From positions 1-36,008 of the forward strand of contig NZ_JACHXN010000036.1 in NCBI RefSeq assembly GCF_014192095.1: a DNA stretch of 36,008 bases. Direction: 5' to 3'. Position 1 is the stretch's first letter. Each line of letters starts with the position of its first letter. The notes below the pieces were generated by a model. The model worked only from the letters and a program-made list of their open reading frames with translations. It did not search any database and was not told the origin of the DNA. Position numbers and translations under genes: made by a program. Below, piece by piece: positions 24,784 to 33,096 of this stretch. This DNA is from Phyllobacterium trifolii (lineage in GTDB: Bacteria > Pseudomonadota > Alphaproteobacteria > Rhizobiales > Rhizobiaceae).

Positions 24784-25197
24784 TTAGGCCTCAATGACCA
24801 CGTATTTGTCCTCGACCGTCACCTGGAACGTTTCGGCGACGAAGGGGCCTTCGACCACTTGCGCTCCTGCTTCCAGGGTCACAGGAAACTGGCGGACGCG
24901 GAGCCGTTCCGGATTGCAGTAAGATTTCCCCGTACGAACGTCGAACTCCCAGCCGTGCCAGGGGCAGCGTACGATTTCGCCATGCCGCGAATATTTGAAC
25001 TCCCCGACGGCGCCGGCTTCCACTAAGCCTGTCATCTTTCCGGCGCAAAGGCTGCCTCCCTGGTGGGGGCACCTGTCCAGCAGGGCAAAGAACTCCCCAT
25101 TGATATTGAAAACGACCACCGGCCGGCCGCGCACGTCCACGAGTTTGCGCTCTCCGATGCCGATGTCATCGACGGATGCAACGACGTACCTGGCCAT
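24784..25197 (-). CDS. Rieske 2Fe-2S ferredoxin-like protein
   Basis: The 137-residue protein is a single Rieske domain: the two cluster-binding motifs are 'DRCPHQGGSLCAG' (CxH) and 'IVRCPWHGWEFDV' (CxxH). It has no catalytic mononuclear-iron domain, so it is an electron carrier or small subunit rather than an oxygenase. ATG 25197 overlaps the amidohydrolase stop (TAATG); an upstream in-frame start at 25347 lies inside that gene. It is paired with the PDR/VanB-type reductase 18 bases downstream. Together they form a complete electron-transfer chain without a visible oxygenase. Confidence 0.9.
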   Translation of the reverse strand: MARYVVASVDDIGIGERKLVDVRGRPVVVFNINGEFFALLDRCPHQGGSLCAGKMTGLVEAGAVGEFKYSRHGEIVRCPWHGWEFDVRTGKSYCNPERLRVRQFPVTLEAGAQVVEGPFVAETFQVTVEDKYVVIEA

Positions 25198-26333
25198 TAG
25201 CCCAACCTGTAGAGTTTCCGGGCGTTGCCGGAGAGAATCTGCTGCATACGCTCGGGACCGATCTGGCGCGGCAGCGTTGTAGCAGGATCGTCGAAATCCC
25301 AATGCGGATAGTCGGTGGCGAACAGCAGCCGGTCGTACCCGATCCATTCAAAGATATCGATCAGGTGCTTCGGGTTCTCCGGCTCCTCGAAAGGTTGGGT
25401 CGAGATGCGTAAGCCTTCTCGAAGATATTCGGAAGGAGGCCGTTTCAGATGCGGGACCTCGCCGCGCATCCGCTCCCAATGCTTGTCGAGCCGCCATTCG
25501 AATGCCGGAAGCCATGCAAAACCACCTTCGATATTGATGATCTTGAGCCCGGGGAAGCGTTCAAATACCCCCTCCAGCGCAAAGCTCGCCAACATCCCCT
25601 GGCACGCCGCCGCATGAGAGGTCATGTCTTCCATGTAATAAGATGGCCAACCAGCGGGGCTTGTCGGGTGGCCGCTTGCGCCAAAGACATGGATTCCAAC
25701 CGGCAGACCATGCTTTTGCGCCGCCTCGTAGATCGGCCAGAAGCGGCGTCGGCCGAGCGGTTCGCTGGTTCTGGTCAATAGAAGGATCTGTGCAAAGTGG
25801 GGATGCTCGGCCCAGCGCTCGATTTCTTCGACAGACAAGGCCGTATCTTCGTAGGGGACGACGATCGACGCCCGCAGCCGCGGTTCAAGACGGGTCCAGC
25901 ATTCGACCTGCCACTCATTGATTGCGCGGGCAAGCGCAGCGGAAAGCTCGTGGTTGTCGTCTCCTTGCCCCGTGAAATTCAGTGGGCTCATGATGGCTAC
26001 TTCGATGTTACAGGCGTCAAGATATTGGGAGCGCATGAACTCGAGGTTGCTGCCGCCAAATCCGCCTTCCGGGGGTATGGCGTCCCTGCGATGCGCGAAA
26101 GGCGCGGCCTTGGGGTAGACCTGGCCCTGATAGAGACCCTGTCGCGAGCGATAGCCATAGGTTTGCAAGTGGTCCCACCACCGCTTTGACAGGAAAGGTT
26201 TCAGATCTTCCAAGGACCGGGCACTCGGATGAAGATCGCTGTCGATCACCTTATAGCGTTCCTGGGCTGCCCGGGCGACGGTCGACGAGCCTGCCGCAGA
26301 CGGACGGTTTGGTGTTCGGACATCGGTTGTCAT
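25197..26333 (-). CDS. Amidohydrolase family (ACMSD-like) metal-dependent hydrolase or decarboxylase, copy 1
   Basis: The 378-residue TIM-barrel protein belongs to the amidohydrolase-2 (ACMSD) family. The N-terminal metal motif, usually HxH, appears as 'VIDSDLHPSARSLEDLKPF', with an Asp instead of the first His. Later metal ligands are in 'GLPVGIHVFGASGHP' and 'FATDYPHWDFDD'. Relatives hydrolyse or decarboxylate aromatic or lactone substrates. It overlaps the second amidohydrolase gene by 4 bases and the Rieske gene by one base. The two proteins share layout but are clearly diverged, so they may form a hetero-oligomer or act on successive intermediates (inference). Confidence 0.88.
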   Translation of the reverse strand: MTTDVRTPNRPSAAGSSTVARAAQERYKVIDSDLHPSARSLEDLKPFLSKRWWDHLQTYGYRSRQGLYQGQVYPKAAPFAHRRDAIPPEGGFGGSNLEFMRSQYLDACNIEVAIMSPLNFTGQGDDNHELSAALARAINEWQVECWTRLEPRLRASIVVPYEDTALSVEEIERWAEHPHFAQILLLTRTSEPLGRRRFWPIYEAAQKHGLPVGIHVFGASGHPTSPAGWPSYYMEDMTSHAAACQGMLASFALEGVFERFPGLKIINIEGGFAWLPAFEWRLDKHWERMRGEVPHLKRPPSEYLREGLRISTQPFEEPENPKHLIDIFEWIGYDRLLFATDYPHWDFDDPATTLPRQIGPERMQQILSGNARKLYRLG

Positions 26334-27394
26334 GACATCTCTCCAATCTTCCGGTAAGTGGAAAGCGGGTTGGCGCTGTAGATTTTCTTTCTAAGAAGTT
26401 CGGATATGCCGTCGGGCAAGGTCTGATCCCCGTCGAAATGCCAATGAGGATAATCCGAGGCATAGAGCAGTATATCCTCAGAGCCCACGTGCTCCACCAC
26501 CTTCTGGACAATGGACGCGGACGGAGGCGCATCAAACGGCTGCAGAGTGAGACGGAAATGCTCGCGGACAATTTCTGCTGGCGGACGGTCAATCCAAGGC
26601 GCCTCGATGCGAACGCCGTGCCAGAATTTGGACAACCGCCAAAGGAATGCCGGCAACCATGAAACGCCTGATTCCACAAGCACGACCTTGAGCGCGGGGA
26701 ACTTCTTGAAAACGCCGTGCGTGACAAGGGATGCCACCTGTCCTTGCAGCGCGTGGGTGAGATCCACGTAGGCCTCAACATGATAGCTTGGCCATCCGTT
26801 GCAGGTCAGCGCGTTCCGGTACGCGCTTCCCGCATGGATTCCGATTGGAAGTCCGTGACGTTCAGCGGCCTCGAAGATCGGCCAGTAGACGTTGCGTCCA
26901 AGCGGCAGATCGCCCGAAGCGAGCAGGAGCACTTGAACGAAGCGCGGATCACCGGCGCGTCGTTCGATTTCGGCGACGGCAAGTGCAGGATTTTGCGCCG
27001 GAACCACTATGGATGCCCGGAACCGGGGCTCTTGCGCCAGCCACTTGTCGGCCAGCCAGTCGTTAATCGCCTTTGCAAAGGCAGCAGCCATATAGTCGTC
27101 GTGTATCGCCTGGACACCGTAGAGGCAGTTCACGATCGCAATATCGACGCCACGTTCGTCCAGTACGTGCCTCGCTGCCATGGCGGCGTCCCCACCGTTC
27201 GTACCATCTTCCCCGCGCCAGTCCGGCCGGCAGGTCAGCGGCGAACTCGGTGGATAATTGACCAATTCAAAGCCTTCGATTCCGCGCACTTCGATCATCT
27301 CGCGCCAGTAGTCGTCGAAGTAAGGCAGTAGCGCGCCAATATTGGGAACTTGCGCGTGAACGTCGCAATCAACGCTAGTGCCTGCGCCTGTCAT
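26330..27394 (-). CDS. Amidohydrolase family (ACMSD-like) metal-dependent hydrolase or decarboxylase, copy 2
   Basis: The 354-residue paralogue has the same TIM-barrel family signature: 'VDCDVHAQVPNIGALLPYF' near the N-terminus (again Asp-x-His instead of HxH), 'GLPIGIHAGSAYRN', and 'LYASDYPHWHFDGD' near the C-terminus. Start ATG 27394 has AAAGGAC; an upstream in-frame start at 27541 lies inside the permease gene. It ends with ATGA overlapping the first copy. The N-terminal replacement of a metal ligand is shared by both copies and therefore probably a subfamily trait. The substrate is unknown; the operon suggests an ester, lactone or amide of a polyol. Confidence 0.88.
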   Translation of the reverse strand: MTGAGTSVDCDVHAQVPNIGALLPYFDDYWREMIEVRGIEGFELVNYPPSSPLTCRPDWRGEDGTNGGDAAMAARHVLDERGVDIAIVNCLYGVQAIHDDYMAAAFAKAINDWLADKWLAQEPRFRASIVVPAQNPALAVAEIERRAGDPRFVQVLLLASGDLPLGRNVYWPIFEAAERHGLPIGIHAGSAYRNALTCNGWPSYHVEAYVDLTHALQGQVASLVTHGVFKKFPALKVVLVESGVSWLPAFLWRLSKFWHGVRIEAPWIDRPPAEIVREHFRLTLQPFDAPPSASIVQKVVEHVGSEDILLYASDYPHWHFDGDQTLPDGISELLRKKIYSANPLSTYRKIGEMS

Positions 27395-27429
27395 GGATTG
27401 TCCTTTCAATGAACTTGCAGGATGAACAG

Positions 27430-28260
27430 TCATTTCACGGCTCCGGCGCTCAGACCCGCCACGAAGTAACGGCCGAGGAAAATAAACAGCGCGAGAAGCG
27501 GCAGCGAAATCATAGTCGAACCTGCCATTATCACGCCCCAATCGGCGTCGTAGGCGGTCACGATAGAAGACAAGCCGTACGGGAGAGTCTTCAGTTCGTC
27601 ACGGGAAATCAGGATCAACGAGAAGACGAAATCCGACCACGCCAGCAGGAACGAGAAGATGGCCACGCTGATCACTCCAGGCATCGTCACGGGTAGAATA
27701 ATCAGATAAATGGCCTTCCAGCGTGAACAGCCGTCGATCCAAGCGGCTTCCTCGATTTCGAAGGGGAAACGCTTCAGGAAGCTCCACATCATCCACACGC
27801 CCAGCGGTAAGGTGAACGACGAATAGGCGAAGATCAGGCTGATCAGCGAGTCGTCGAATCCGACATGAACGAGAAAGACCTGTATAGGAATTGCCAGGAG
27901 CATCGCCGGAAACATGTATGCGAACAACATCGCACGCACGACGAGCATCGCGCCTGGAACTTTGCCGCGGACCAGCGCGTAAGCCATTGGCGTCGCGAGT
28001 CCGATGGTCATCAAGGTTGTGGCTATGGTGACCAGGATGCTGTTGAGATAATAAGTGGGGAAATCCGTGAGCGTCAGGATCGTCCGGTAGCTTTCAAAGC
28101 TGAAAGCGTCCGGAAATATCTCGGTTGAGAAAAGCTTCGCCTTTTCCCGGACGCTTGATACGACCATCCAGTAAACAGGGAAAAGCGTGTAGATAACGAG
28201 TCCTGCGACCAGTGAGGCGATTACGCCGCTGCGTACAGGCAAGAACTTTCTGAGTGACAT
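27430..28260 (-). CDS. Carbohydrate ABC importer permease (MalG type)
   Basis: The 276-residue inner-membrane permease has about six helices and the EAA loop 'EAAWIDGCSRWKAIYLIILP' that docks to the ATPase. The start is ATG 28260, which overlaps the stop of the MalF-type gene (TGATG). The upstream frame from 28443 lies inside the previous gene. It is one half of the heterodimeric pore of the operon's importer; its specificity is set by the binding protein and cannot be read from sequence. Confidence 0.92.
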   Translation of the reverse strand: MSLRKFLPVRSGVIASLVAGLVIYTLFPVYWMVVSSVREKAKLFSTEIFPDAFSFESYRTILTLTDFPTYYLNSILVTIATTLMTIGLATPMAYALVRGKVPGAMLVVRAMLFAYMFPAMLLAIPIQVFLVHVGFDDSLISLIFAYSSFTLPLGVWMMWSFLKRFPFEIEEAAWIDGCSRWKAIYLIILPVTMPGVISVAIFSFLLAWSDFVFSLILISRDELKTLPYGLSSIVTAYDADWGVIMAGSTMISLPLLALFIFLGRYFVAGLSAGAVK

Positions 28261-29252
28261 CACTCGCGGTCCTCCAGGGGGAACAGCTTCAGGTAGACGT
28301 ACATGCCCGCTGTCAGGAAGATGAAGCTCGTGGTGGCAATGGCGGTACCACCGCCGATGTCGAATTCCATGAAGGTCTTGTTGTAGGCGAGCAAGGGAAG
28401 GTGCTCGGTGGCGTTGAGCGGTCCTCCGGATGTCATCAACCAAATGATGTCGAACTTGTTGAACATGAAGATTGTCCGCAAAAGGATGATCACGAGGAGG
28501 ACAGGGCGGAGGACCGGAAGGGTGACAAAAAACAGCTGCTGCAAAGGTCCCGCGCCGTCAAGCTTTGCTGCCTCGTAAAGTTCCTCCGGAACAGTCTGGA
28601 GCGCTGCGAGAAACGTGATCGTCACGAACGGCGTCCAGTGCCACACGCTGACGAAAATGATTGAACTCCATGCCAGGAGAGGCGATCCCAGCCAGTCAAT
28701 ATTGGGATAACCGAAGAAAGCAGCCGCAGCATTGATGAGGCCATAGTTCGGATCAAGAAGCCATTTCCAGATGAAAACAGCGACAACGGTCGGCAGGATG
28801 TACGGCGTAAGCGCGAGGCCACGCACGATAGTCCGCCCTCGGAAAGGCTGATGCAGAATCAGGGCGATCGCGATGCCGACTACGACCTGCAGAACAACCG
28901 TCGCTACCGCATAGATCAGTCCATTGAAAAAAGCGTGCCAATAGCCGGGATCGCTGAGGACACGCACGTAGTTGTCCAGCCCCACGAAGACGGGGGTATC
29001 GATGAAGCTGTTGGCCTGATAAAAACTCAGGCCAATCGCGTAAAGCACTGGCAGGAAGATCGTGGCGACGCTCACCACGACCCCCGGCAGCAGGAGCAAT
29101 ATAAAGAACCGGCGATCACGGTGAAGGACGGATCCTCCGCCAGATGCCCTCCGGGAGGCGGGAGGCGCGGCTTCAGCCGCGGCCGGTTCTAGCCCGGAGA
29201 TCCGGCTGTTGTGCGCACGCGCCGCCGACGTCTGTTGAACGGTCTCACTCAT
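28260..29252 (-). CDS. Carbohydrate ABC importer permease (MalF type)
   Basis: The 330-residue protein begins with a polar, proline/alanine-rich tail of about 48 residues and then about six membrane helices. The EAA motif is 'EAAKLDGAGPLQQLFFVTLP' near residue 245. Start ATG 29252 overlaps the binding-protein stop (ATGA). It pairs with the MalG-type permease. This is the usual CUT1 arrangement for sugars and sugar alcohols. Confidence 0.92.
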   Translation of the reverse strand: MSETVQQTSAARAHNSRISGLEPAAAEAAPPASRRASGGGSVLHRDRRFFILLLLPGVVVSVATIFLPVLYAIGLSFYQANSFIDTPVFVGLDNYVRVLSDPGYWHAFFNGLIYAVATVVLQVVVGIAIALILHQPFRGRTIVRGLALTPYILPTVVAVFIWKWLLDPNYGLINAAAAFFGYPNIDWLGSPLLAWSSIIFVSVWHWTPFVTITFLAALQTVPEELYEAAKLDGAGPLQQLFFVTLPVLRPVLLVIILLRTIFMFNKFDIIWLMTSGGPLNATEHLPLLAYNKTFMEFDIGGGTAIATTSFIFLTAGMYVYLKLFPLEDRE

Positions 29253-30571
29253 ACCTTGTCCGTCAATTCCCTGATTTTGGCTGCTCCAAGATCGACGGCC
29301 TCTTCAGGCGACATCTTTCCCGCGACGACATTTTGATACATCGAGGAGATGAGGTCCGAGTTGTAGAGGCGGCCCTGGTTCGGGGAATAATTCGGGCCCT
29401 GATACTGGATGCCGTCGATCTTAGTTTCCTTCTCGTCGAGGAAGCTGCGCATGACAGCAAGCTTGTCCTTGTATTTCTCAACGAGCGGATTGCTGCTCCA
29501 TCGCTTGTTCTGATAGCTGGAAAACTGGACCGGTTGGTAATGAAGCGGCAGGGTCAGCTGAAAATCGGTGATCTTGTCGTTCTTGATCATCCAGCGCAGG
29601 AGCTTTTTCGCTTCTTCGACCTTATCTGTTTTTCCGATCGCGAAGACGTCGACGCCGCCGGTGACGACGCCCTGTCCTCCTTTCGGGCGGACATAGGGGC
29701 CGAGCACGAACTTGTCAGCCAGTTCCGGAGCGTTATCCTGGATATTGGACATGAGCCGCCCTGCGTAAGGCGCAACGGCCGCGGTTCCCGAAACGAAGTT
29801 TGCAATGACTTCCTTGAGCTTTGCCGACATCAGGCCCGGAGGACTGAAGTCCGCCGTCTTCTTGATGAACGCGAGGGCTTCTGCGGTGCGTTTCTTAATA
29901 TCGGGAGTGTCAAGAATGACGTCCCATTTTTCGTCGTAGAACCGCACGTCGTTCGACCACAAGAACCCGGTATTGGCCCAGGAAGAGTCGCCACCGGTCG
30001 CTAAGGTCTGCGTATAGCCGTAACGCCGGTTGTCAGGATCATGCAACGTTTGCAAGACCGCGATAAAGCTGTCCCAATCGGTCGGAACCCTCAGACCTTT
30101 TTCGGACAGCCAGTCCGAACGGTAGTAGAGGCAAACCGAATTGTAGTCGTAGGGATAGCCCCAGATATCATCCTTAAATTGCGATAGGGAGCGCGGCCCG
30201 AAATCCTCTATACCCTGCTCCTTGACGATATCGGTAACCGGAACGATCGCATCGCTCTTTGCGAGGAGGACCGGATCGGTAATGCTGGGCAGCGACATGA
30301 AATCATACGGTTTGCCAGCCTTGATCGATGTCGTGAGCTTGACCCATGGATCAGGCTCCGTCTCGATCCGAACCCTGACGCCCGCCTCCTTTTCATAATC
30401 GGCGGCGAGAGTGCGCAGGAACGCGACTGTGCGCGGATCGGTCTCGTGGTTCAGGTACCGCAGCTCGGTCTGTGCCCGTAGAATCCCCGGCATAGCCAAT
30501 GTAGCGGCCCCGGCCGTAGCCGTCCCGAGAAAAGAGCGACGTGAAATGCCAATTAGTTTTGGTTGTTTCAT
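29249..30571 (-). CDS. Tat-exported extracellular solute-binding protein (CUT1 family)
   Basis: The 440-residue periplasmic protein starts 'MKQPKLIGISRRSFLGTATA', a twin-arginine signal (SRRSFLG) followed by a hydrophobic helix and a likely cleavage after 'ILRAQ'. No lipobox cysteine. The body matches family-1 solute-binding proteins ('YEKEAGVRVRIETEPDPWVK', 'YGYTQTLATGGDSSWANTG'). GGAGGAG lies 7 bases before ATG 30571; an upstream start at 30586 has none. First gene of the operon. A Tat substrate folds in the cytoplasm, sometimes seen in rhizobial sugar-binding proteins. Ligand unknown. Confidence 0.93.
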   Translation of the reverse strand: MKQPKLIGISRRSFLGTATAGAATLAMPGILRAQTELRYLNHETDPRTVAFLRTLAADYEKEAGVRVRIETEPDPWVKLTTSIKAGKPYDFMSLPSITDPVLLAKSDAIVPVTDIVKEQGIEDFGPRSLSQFKDDIWGYPYDYNSVCLYYRSDWLSEKGLRVPTDWDSFIAVLQTLHDPDNRRYGYTQTLATGGDSSWANTGFLWSNDVRFYDEKWDVILDTPDIKKRTAEALAFIKKTADFSPPGLMSAKLKEVIANFVSGTAAVAPYAGRLMSNIQDNAPELADKFVLGPYVRPKGGQGVVTGGVDVFAIGKTDKVEEAKKLLRWMIKNDKITDFQLTLPLHYQPVQFSSYQNKRWSSNPLVEKYKDKLAVMRSFLDEKETKIDGIQYQGPNYSPNQGRLYNSDLISSMYQNVVAGKMSPEEAVDLGAAKIRELTDKV

Positions 30572-30641
30572 ATGGGTCTCCTCCAAGATCCGATCAAATT
30601 AGCGCAGCGTGCGCGCCAAGCCCCACTCCTCAATGGTGCTT

Positions 30642-30674
30642 TGAACAAACGTTCATGCTTGTTGCATTTGTTCA
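30642..30674. promoter_or_regulatory. Candidate SorC operator: 8-bp inverted repeat
   Basis: TGAACAAA at 30642 and TTTGTTCA at 30667 are exact reverse complements with a 17-base spacer that also contains GTTCA (30651-30655). It lies in the divergent region between the operon (start 30571) and the regulator gene (30777), where a SorC-type protein would act. Assignment to that regulator is inference. Confidence 0.4.
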
Positions 30675-30716
30675 TATTTAGTCTCGGTGGCGCTGTCAAG
30701 CGTCGTTTGAAGCAAA

Positions 30717-30736
30717 GATTGACACCATGCTCAATC
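30717..30736. promoter_or_regulatory. Second palindrome in the divergent control region
   Basis: GATTGA, 8 bases, TCAATC: an exact 6-bp inverted repeat 40 bases before the regulator start. It overlaps a TTGACA (30719-30724) that could act as a -35 element, so binding here might autoregulate the regulator gene. Weak evidence. Confidence 0.3.
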
Positions 30737-30776
30737 GCAAGCACATGTTTGACACGTCGAAAGGTTTAGGCTGAAA

Positions 30777-31715
30777 ATGACCACTTTAAACGAGGCAGAT
30801 CGACTGAAACTGCGGATCGCCTGGGCATACTACGTGGAAAATATGACGCAGAGCGAGATAGCCACCCGCTTTGGCATCAACCGGATACGTGTCACGCGAA
30901 CGCTCGCCGCATGCAGGGAAGAAGGCATCGTTCAAATCCGTATTAATGCGCCCGGTTCCGAATTCGCCGCGTTGGAAGCGGATCTCGAGCGGCGTTGGGA
31001 TTTGCGGCGGGTCATCGTCGCCCCGCGTCCTGCAAATGGTTCCGACACCCGGCTCATTATCGCTGCGGCGGCAGGTTCTTACATTTCGGATCAAGTCGCA
31101 GAGAACCAGTCGATCGGAATCGGCTGGGGAAGGACGCTTCGGCTGAGCTTAAACTACATTGGAAAGCGCACGGTGCCCGGACTTTCCGTCGTCGCCCTCA
31201 TGGGCGGTTTGACCGCTGCATCACGGATGAATACCTACGAATCCGCATCGCATCTTGCCGACATTCTTGATGCCGTCTGCTATTATATTGCTGCACCGGC
31301 GTTCACGAAGGATGAGGCGTCAAAAAACGTTTTGCTTTCACAAGACATCATTCTCGAGGTTCTTGATCTCGCCAAGGGCGTTGATTGCGCTATCGTATCA
31401 GTCGGGAGTTTCGACGAAGACTCGACGCTTGTTTCGCTTGGTTTGGTGACGCAATCCGAAGTGGAGTCCCTTCGCGAGGCAGGTTCGGTCGGCGACCTGC
31501 TTGGCCACTTCCTGGACGTCGATGGAGAGGTGATCAATCATCCGCTCAACAAGCGCGTGGTCGCTCTACATCCGTCGCAACTTAGAGAGGTTAAGAGCGT
31601 CATCCTCGCCTGCGGTGGACCTCAGAAACTTCCGGCGATGCGCGCCGCCCTGCGTGGCCGCTACGTCAACACGTTGATCACCGACGAGGATACCGCCCGG
31701 GCGCTTTTGCCATAG
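30777..31715 (+). CDS. SorC family transcriptional regulator of the catabolic operon
   Basis: The 312-residue protein has an N-terminal helix-turn-helix ('MTQSEIATRFGINRIRVTRT', about residues 23-42) and a C-terminal sugar-phosphate-binding domain typical of SorC/CggR ('GIGWGRTLRLSLNYIGK', 'VALMGGLTAASRMNTYES'). SorC proteins usually sense a phosphorylated sugar made by the pathway they control. It is divergent from the importer/DhaKL operon with about 205 bases between, so it is the obvious local regulator. A phosphorylated ketose produced by DhaKL is a sensible effector (inference). Confidence 0.9.
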   Translation: MTTLNEADRLKLRIAWAYYVENMTQSEIATRFGINRIRVTRTLAACREEGIVQIRINAPGSEFAALEADLERRWDLRRVIVAPRPANGSDTRLIIAAAAGSYISDQVAENQSIGIGWGRTLRLSLNYIGKRTVPGLSVVALMGGLTAASRMNTYESASHLADILDAVCYYIAAPAFTKDEASKNVLLSQDIILEVLDLAKGVDCAIVSVGSFDEDSTLVSLGLVTQSEVESLREAGSVGDLLGHFLDVDGEVINHPLNKRVVALHPSQLREVKSVILACGGPQKLPAMRAALRGRYVNTLITDEDTARALLP

Positions 31716-31838
31716 CCAGCGAACTATATCCCCCCAACGCAGTACGACTGCACGTCAGCGGAGATTTCCCCAACCGTCGGAGTGTTTATCGACAACATAA
31801 TGAAATATATAGCGTTATACCAAAAAAAGAAATTGTGT

Positions 31839-31844
31839 TATAAT
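31839..31844 (+). promoter_or_regulatory. Putative -10 element (TATAAT) upstream of the nucleotidyltransferase-fold gene
   Basis: A consensus TATAAT lies in an unusually AT-rich block (31790-31850) about 28 bases before the likely GTG start at 31873. The matching -35 position (about 31815-31821) is poor, so this is only a candidate promoter. Confidence 0.35.
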
Positions 31845-31872
31845 ACGGCGTTGCTACCGCGAGGTGACGTTT

Positions 31873-32874
31873 GTGAAACAGATCGATTTCGTATTCCGGA
31901 CCCTCTTGGCCGAACTCGCCCAAAGGATCGCGCACACGCCCGAAAGCGAGCTCGACACAAATGGAAGGTTTGTGCCGCTTTCAGTAAAGGGCAGGCGTTA
32001 TTGGTATTTTGACGCTGCAGGCTTTCGTGGCGGCAAAGTCCGGAAATATGTCGGACCTGATGAAGACGAGGCGGTGCGCCAGACAGTAACGCGGTTCAAA
32101 GAACTGAAGGAAGATGCGAATGCGCGCCGTAAAATAGTGAGGATGTTAGTGCGGGAGGCCAACCTTCCTGCACCAGACCCGTTTGCAGGAAAAATTATCC
32201 GCAGTATTGCGGACGCCGGACAGTTCAGAAGCAATTGCGTCCTGCTTGAAAGGTATGCGTACCAGTGTTTCGCCGCCTTTCTCGGTGTACAACTGCCCAT
32301 GGTCCCTTGGGATAGCAACGAGAAAGCCATCGGCTTCAGCATTCGCACCAACGCTGACATCGTCGCCCTGCGGGATATCCTCAGATCGGCTGACCGCAGT
32401 TTTGCGCCCGAGACCTTCTCTGGCATTCGGCAGGGTGACGTACGTTTCGTAAACGCCAATGGCTTCCGGATTGAATTGGCCGCTCCGACGCTGCTGACTG
32501 CATACCTTGTCGAAGACTCAGCGAAATCCGTGGTGCTGTATAAGTCCGGTGTTGAAGTCACGATACCGAGACCAGAACGTTACGCCGTCCATGAGCTGAT
32601 AATGTCGGCGCGACCGGTGGAAGACGACAACGTTCTCGACCGGGAACATTCCCGGATGCGGGCCCTCGCAGTCATTGAGGGGATGCTATGCGCCAGGCGG
32701 CAGGCTGATCTTGCTGAGGCGTATGAAGCCGCCTGGACGCGCAACGACTCTTGGAAAGCGCTTATAGAGCGAGGGATCACCTTGATAGATGACATGCAGC
32801 GGCGAACTCGCATTCTGGAAGGCCTGACGCAGGGCATGAAAGATATCGGTTGTGACCCGTCTCATGTTCTGTAG
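31873..32874 (+). CDS. GSU2403-family nucleotidyltransferase-fold protein, probably degenerate active site
   Basis: The 333-residue protein resembles the GSU2403 (NTP_transf_8) group: a helical N-terminal part with 'GRRYWYFDAAGFRGGKVRKY', a core around 'RYAYQCFAAFLGVQLPMVPW', and the tail 'VVLYKSGVEVTIPRPERYAV', 'HELIMSARPVEDD', which matches the usual 'VVL...GV.V..P.P.RYA.HKL'. Family members carry a TQD-x-D type metal motif after the core; here the equivalent place reads 'VPWDSNEKAIGFSIRTN' and I cannot find the aspartate pair. Start GTG 31873 has AGGTGA; GTG 31864 is an alternative. AT-rich upstream DNA and isolation suggest recent acquisition. Confidence 0.7.
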   Translation: MKQIDFVFRTLLAELAQRIAHTPESELDTNGRFVPLSVKGRRYWYFDAAGFRGGKVRKYVGPDEDEAVRQTVTRFKELKEDANARRKIVRMLVREANLPAPDPFAGKIIRSIADAGQFRSNCVLLERYAYQCFAAFLGVQLPMVPWDSNEKAIGFSIRTNADIVALRDILRSADRSFAPETFSGIRQGDVRFVNANGFRIELAAPTLLTAYLVEDSAKSVVLYKSGVEVTIPRPERYAVHELIMSARPVEDDNVLDREHSRMRALAVIEGMLCARRQADLAEAYEAAWTRNDSWKALIERGITLIDDMQRRTRILEGLTQGMKDIGCDPSHVL

Positions 32875-33096
32875 CTGGCTCGGTCGGACATAAGCGCCAG
32901 CGATCGATCAAAGCGTATCCCAACCGACCATCCAAATAACCGCTGATTATGTTGATCCTATCAACCATAGCTAATTTGCCACGTTTTGCCGAAACCGGTG
33001 AGAAGGCCGATCCGGTTAACTGAGGTGCATACCCAGACCCCTGCTAGCTTTGTCGCTGCGTCGAAGCTGGCATATTCCGGGCGACGAGGGCCGATC

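Noticed and set aside
24127..25026. A 299-codon plus-strand frame antisense to the reductase and Rieske genes
   Set aside because: Both sense-strand genes have clear catalytic motifs; the antisense frame has none.
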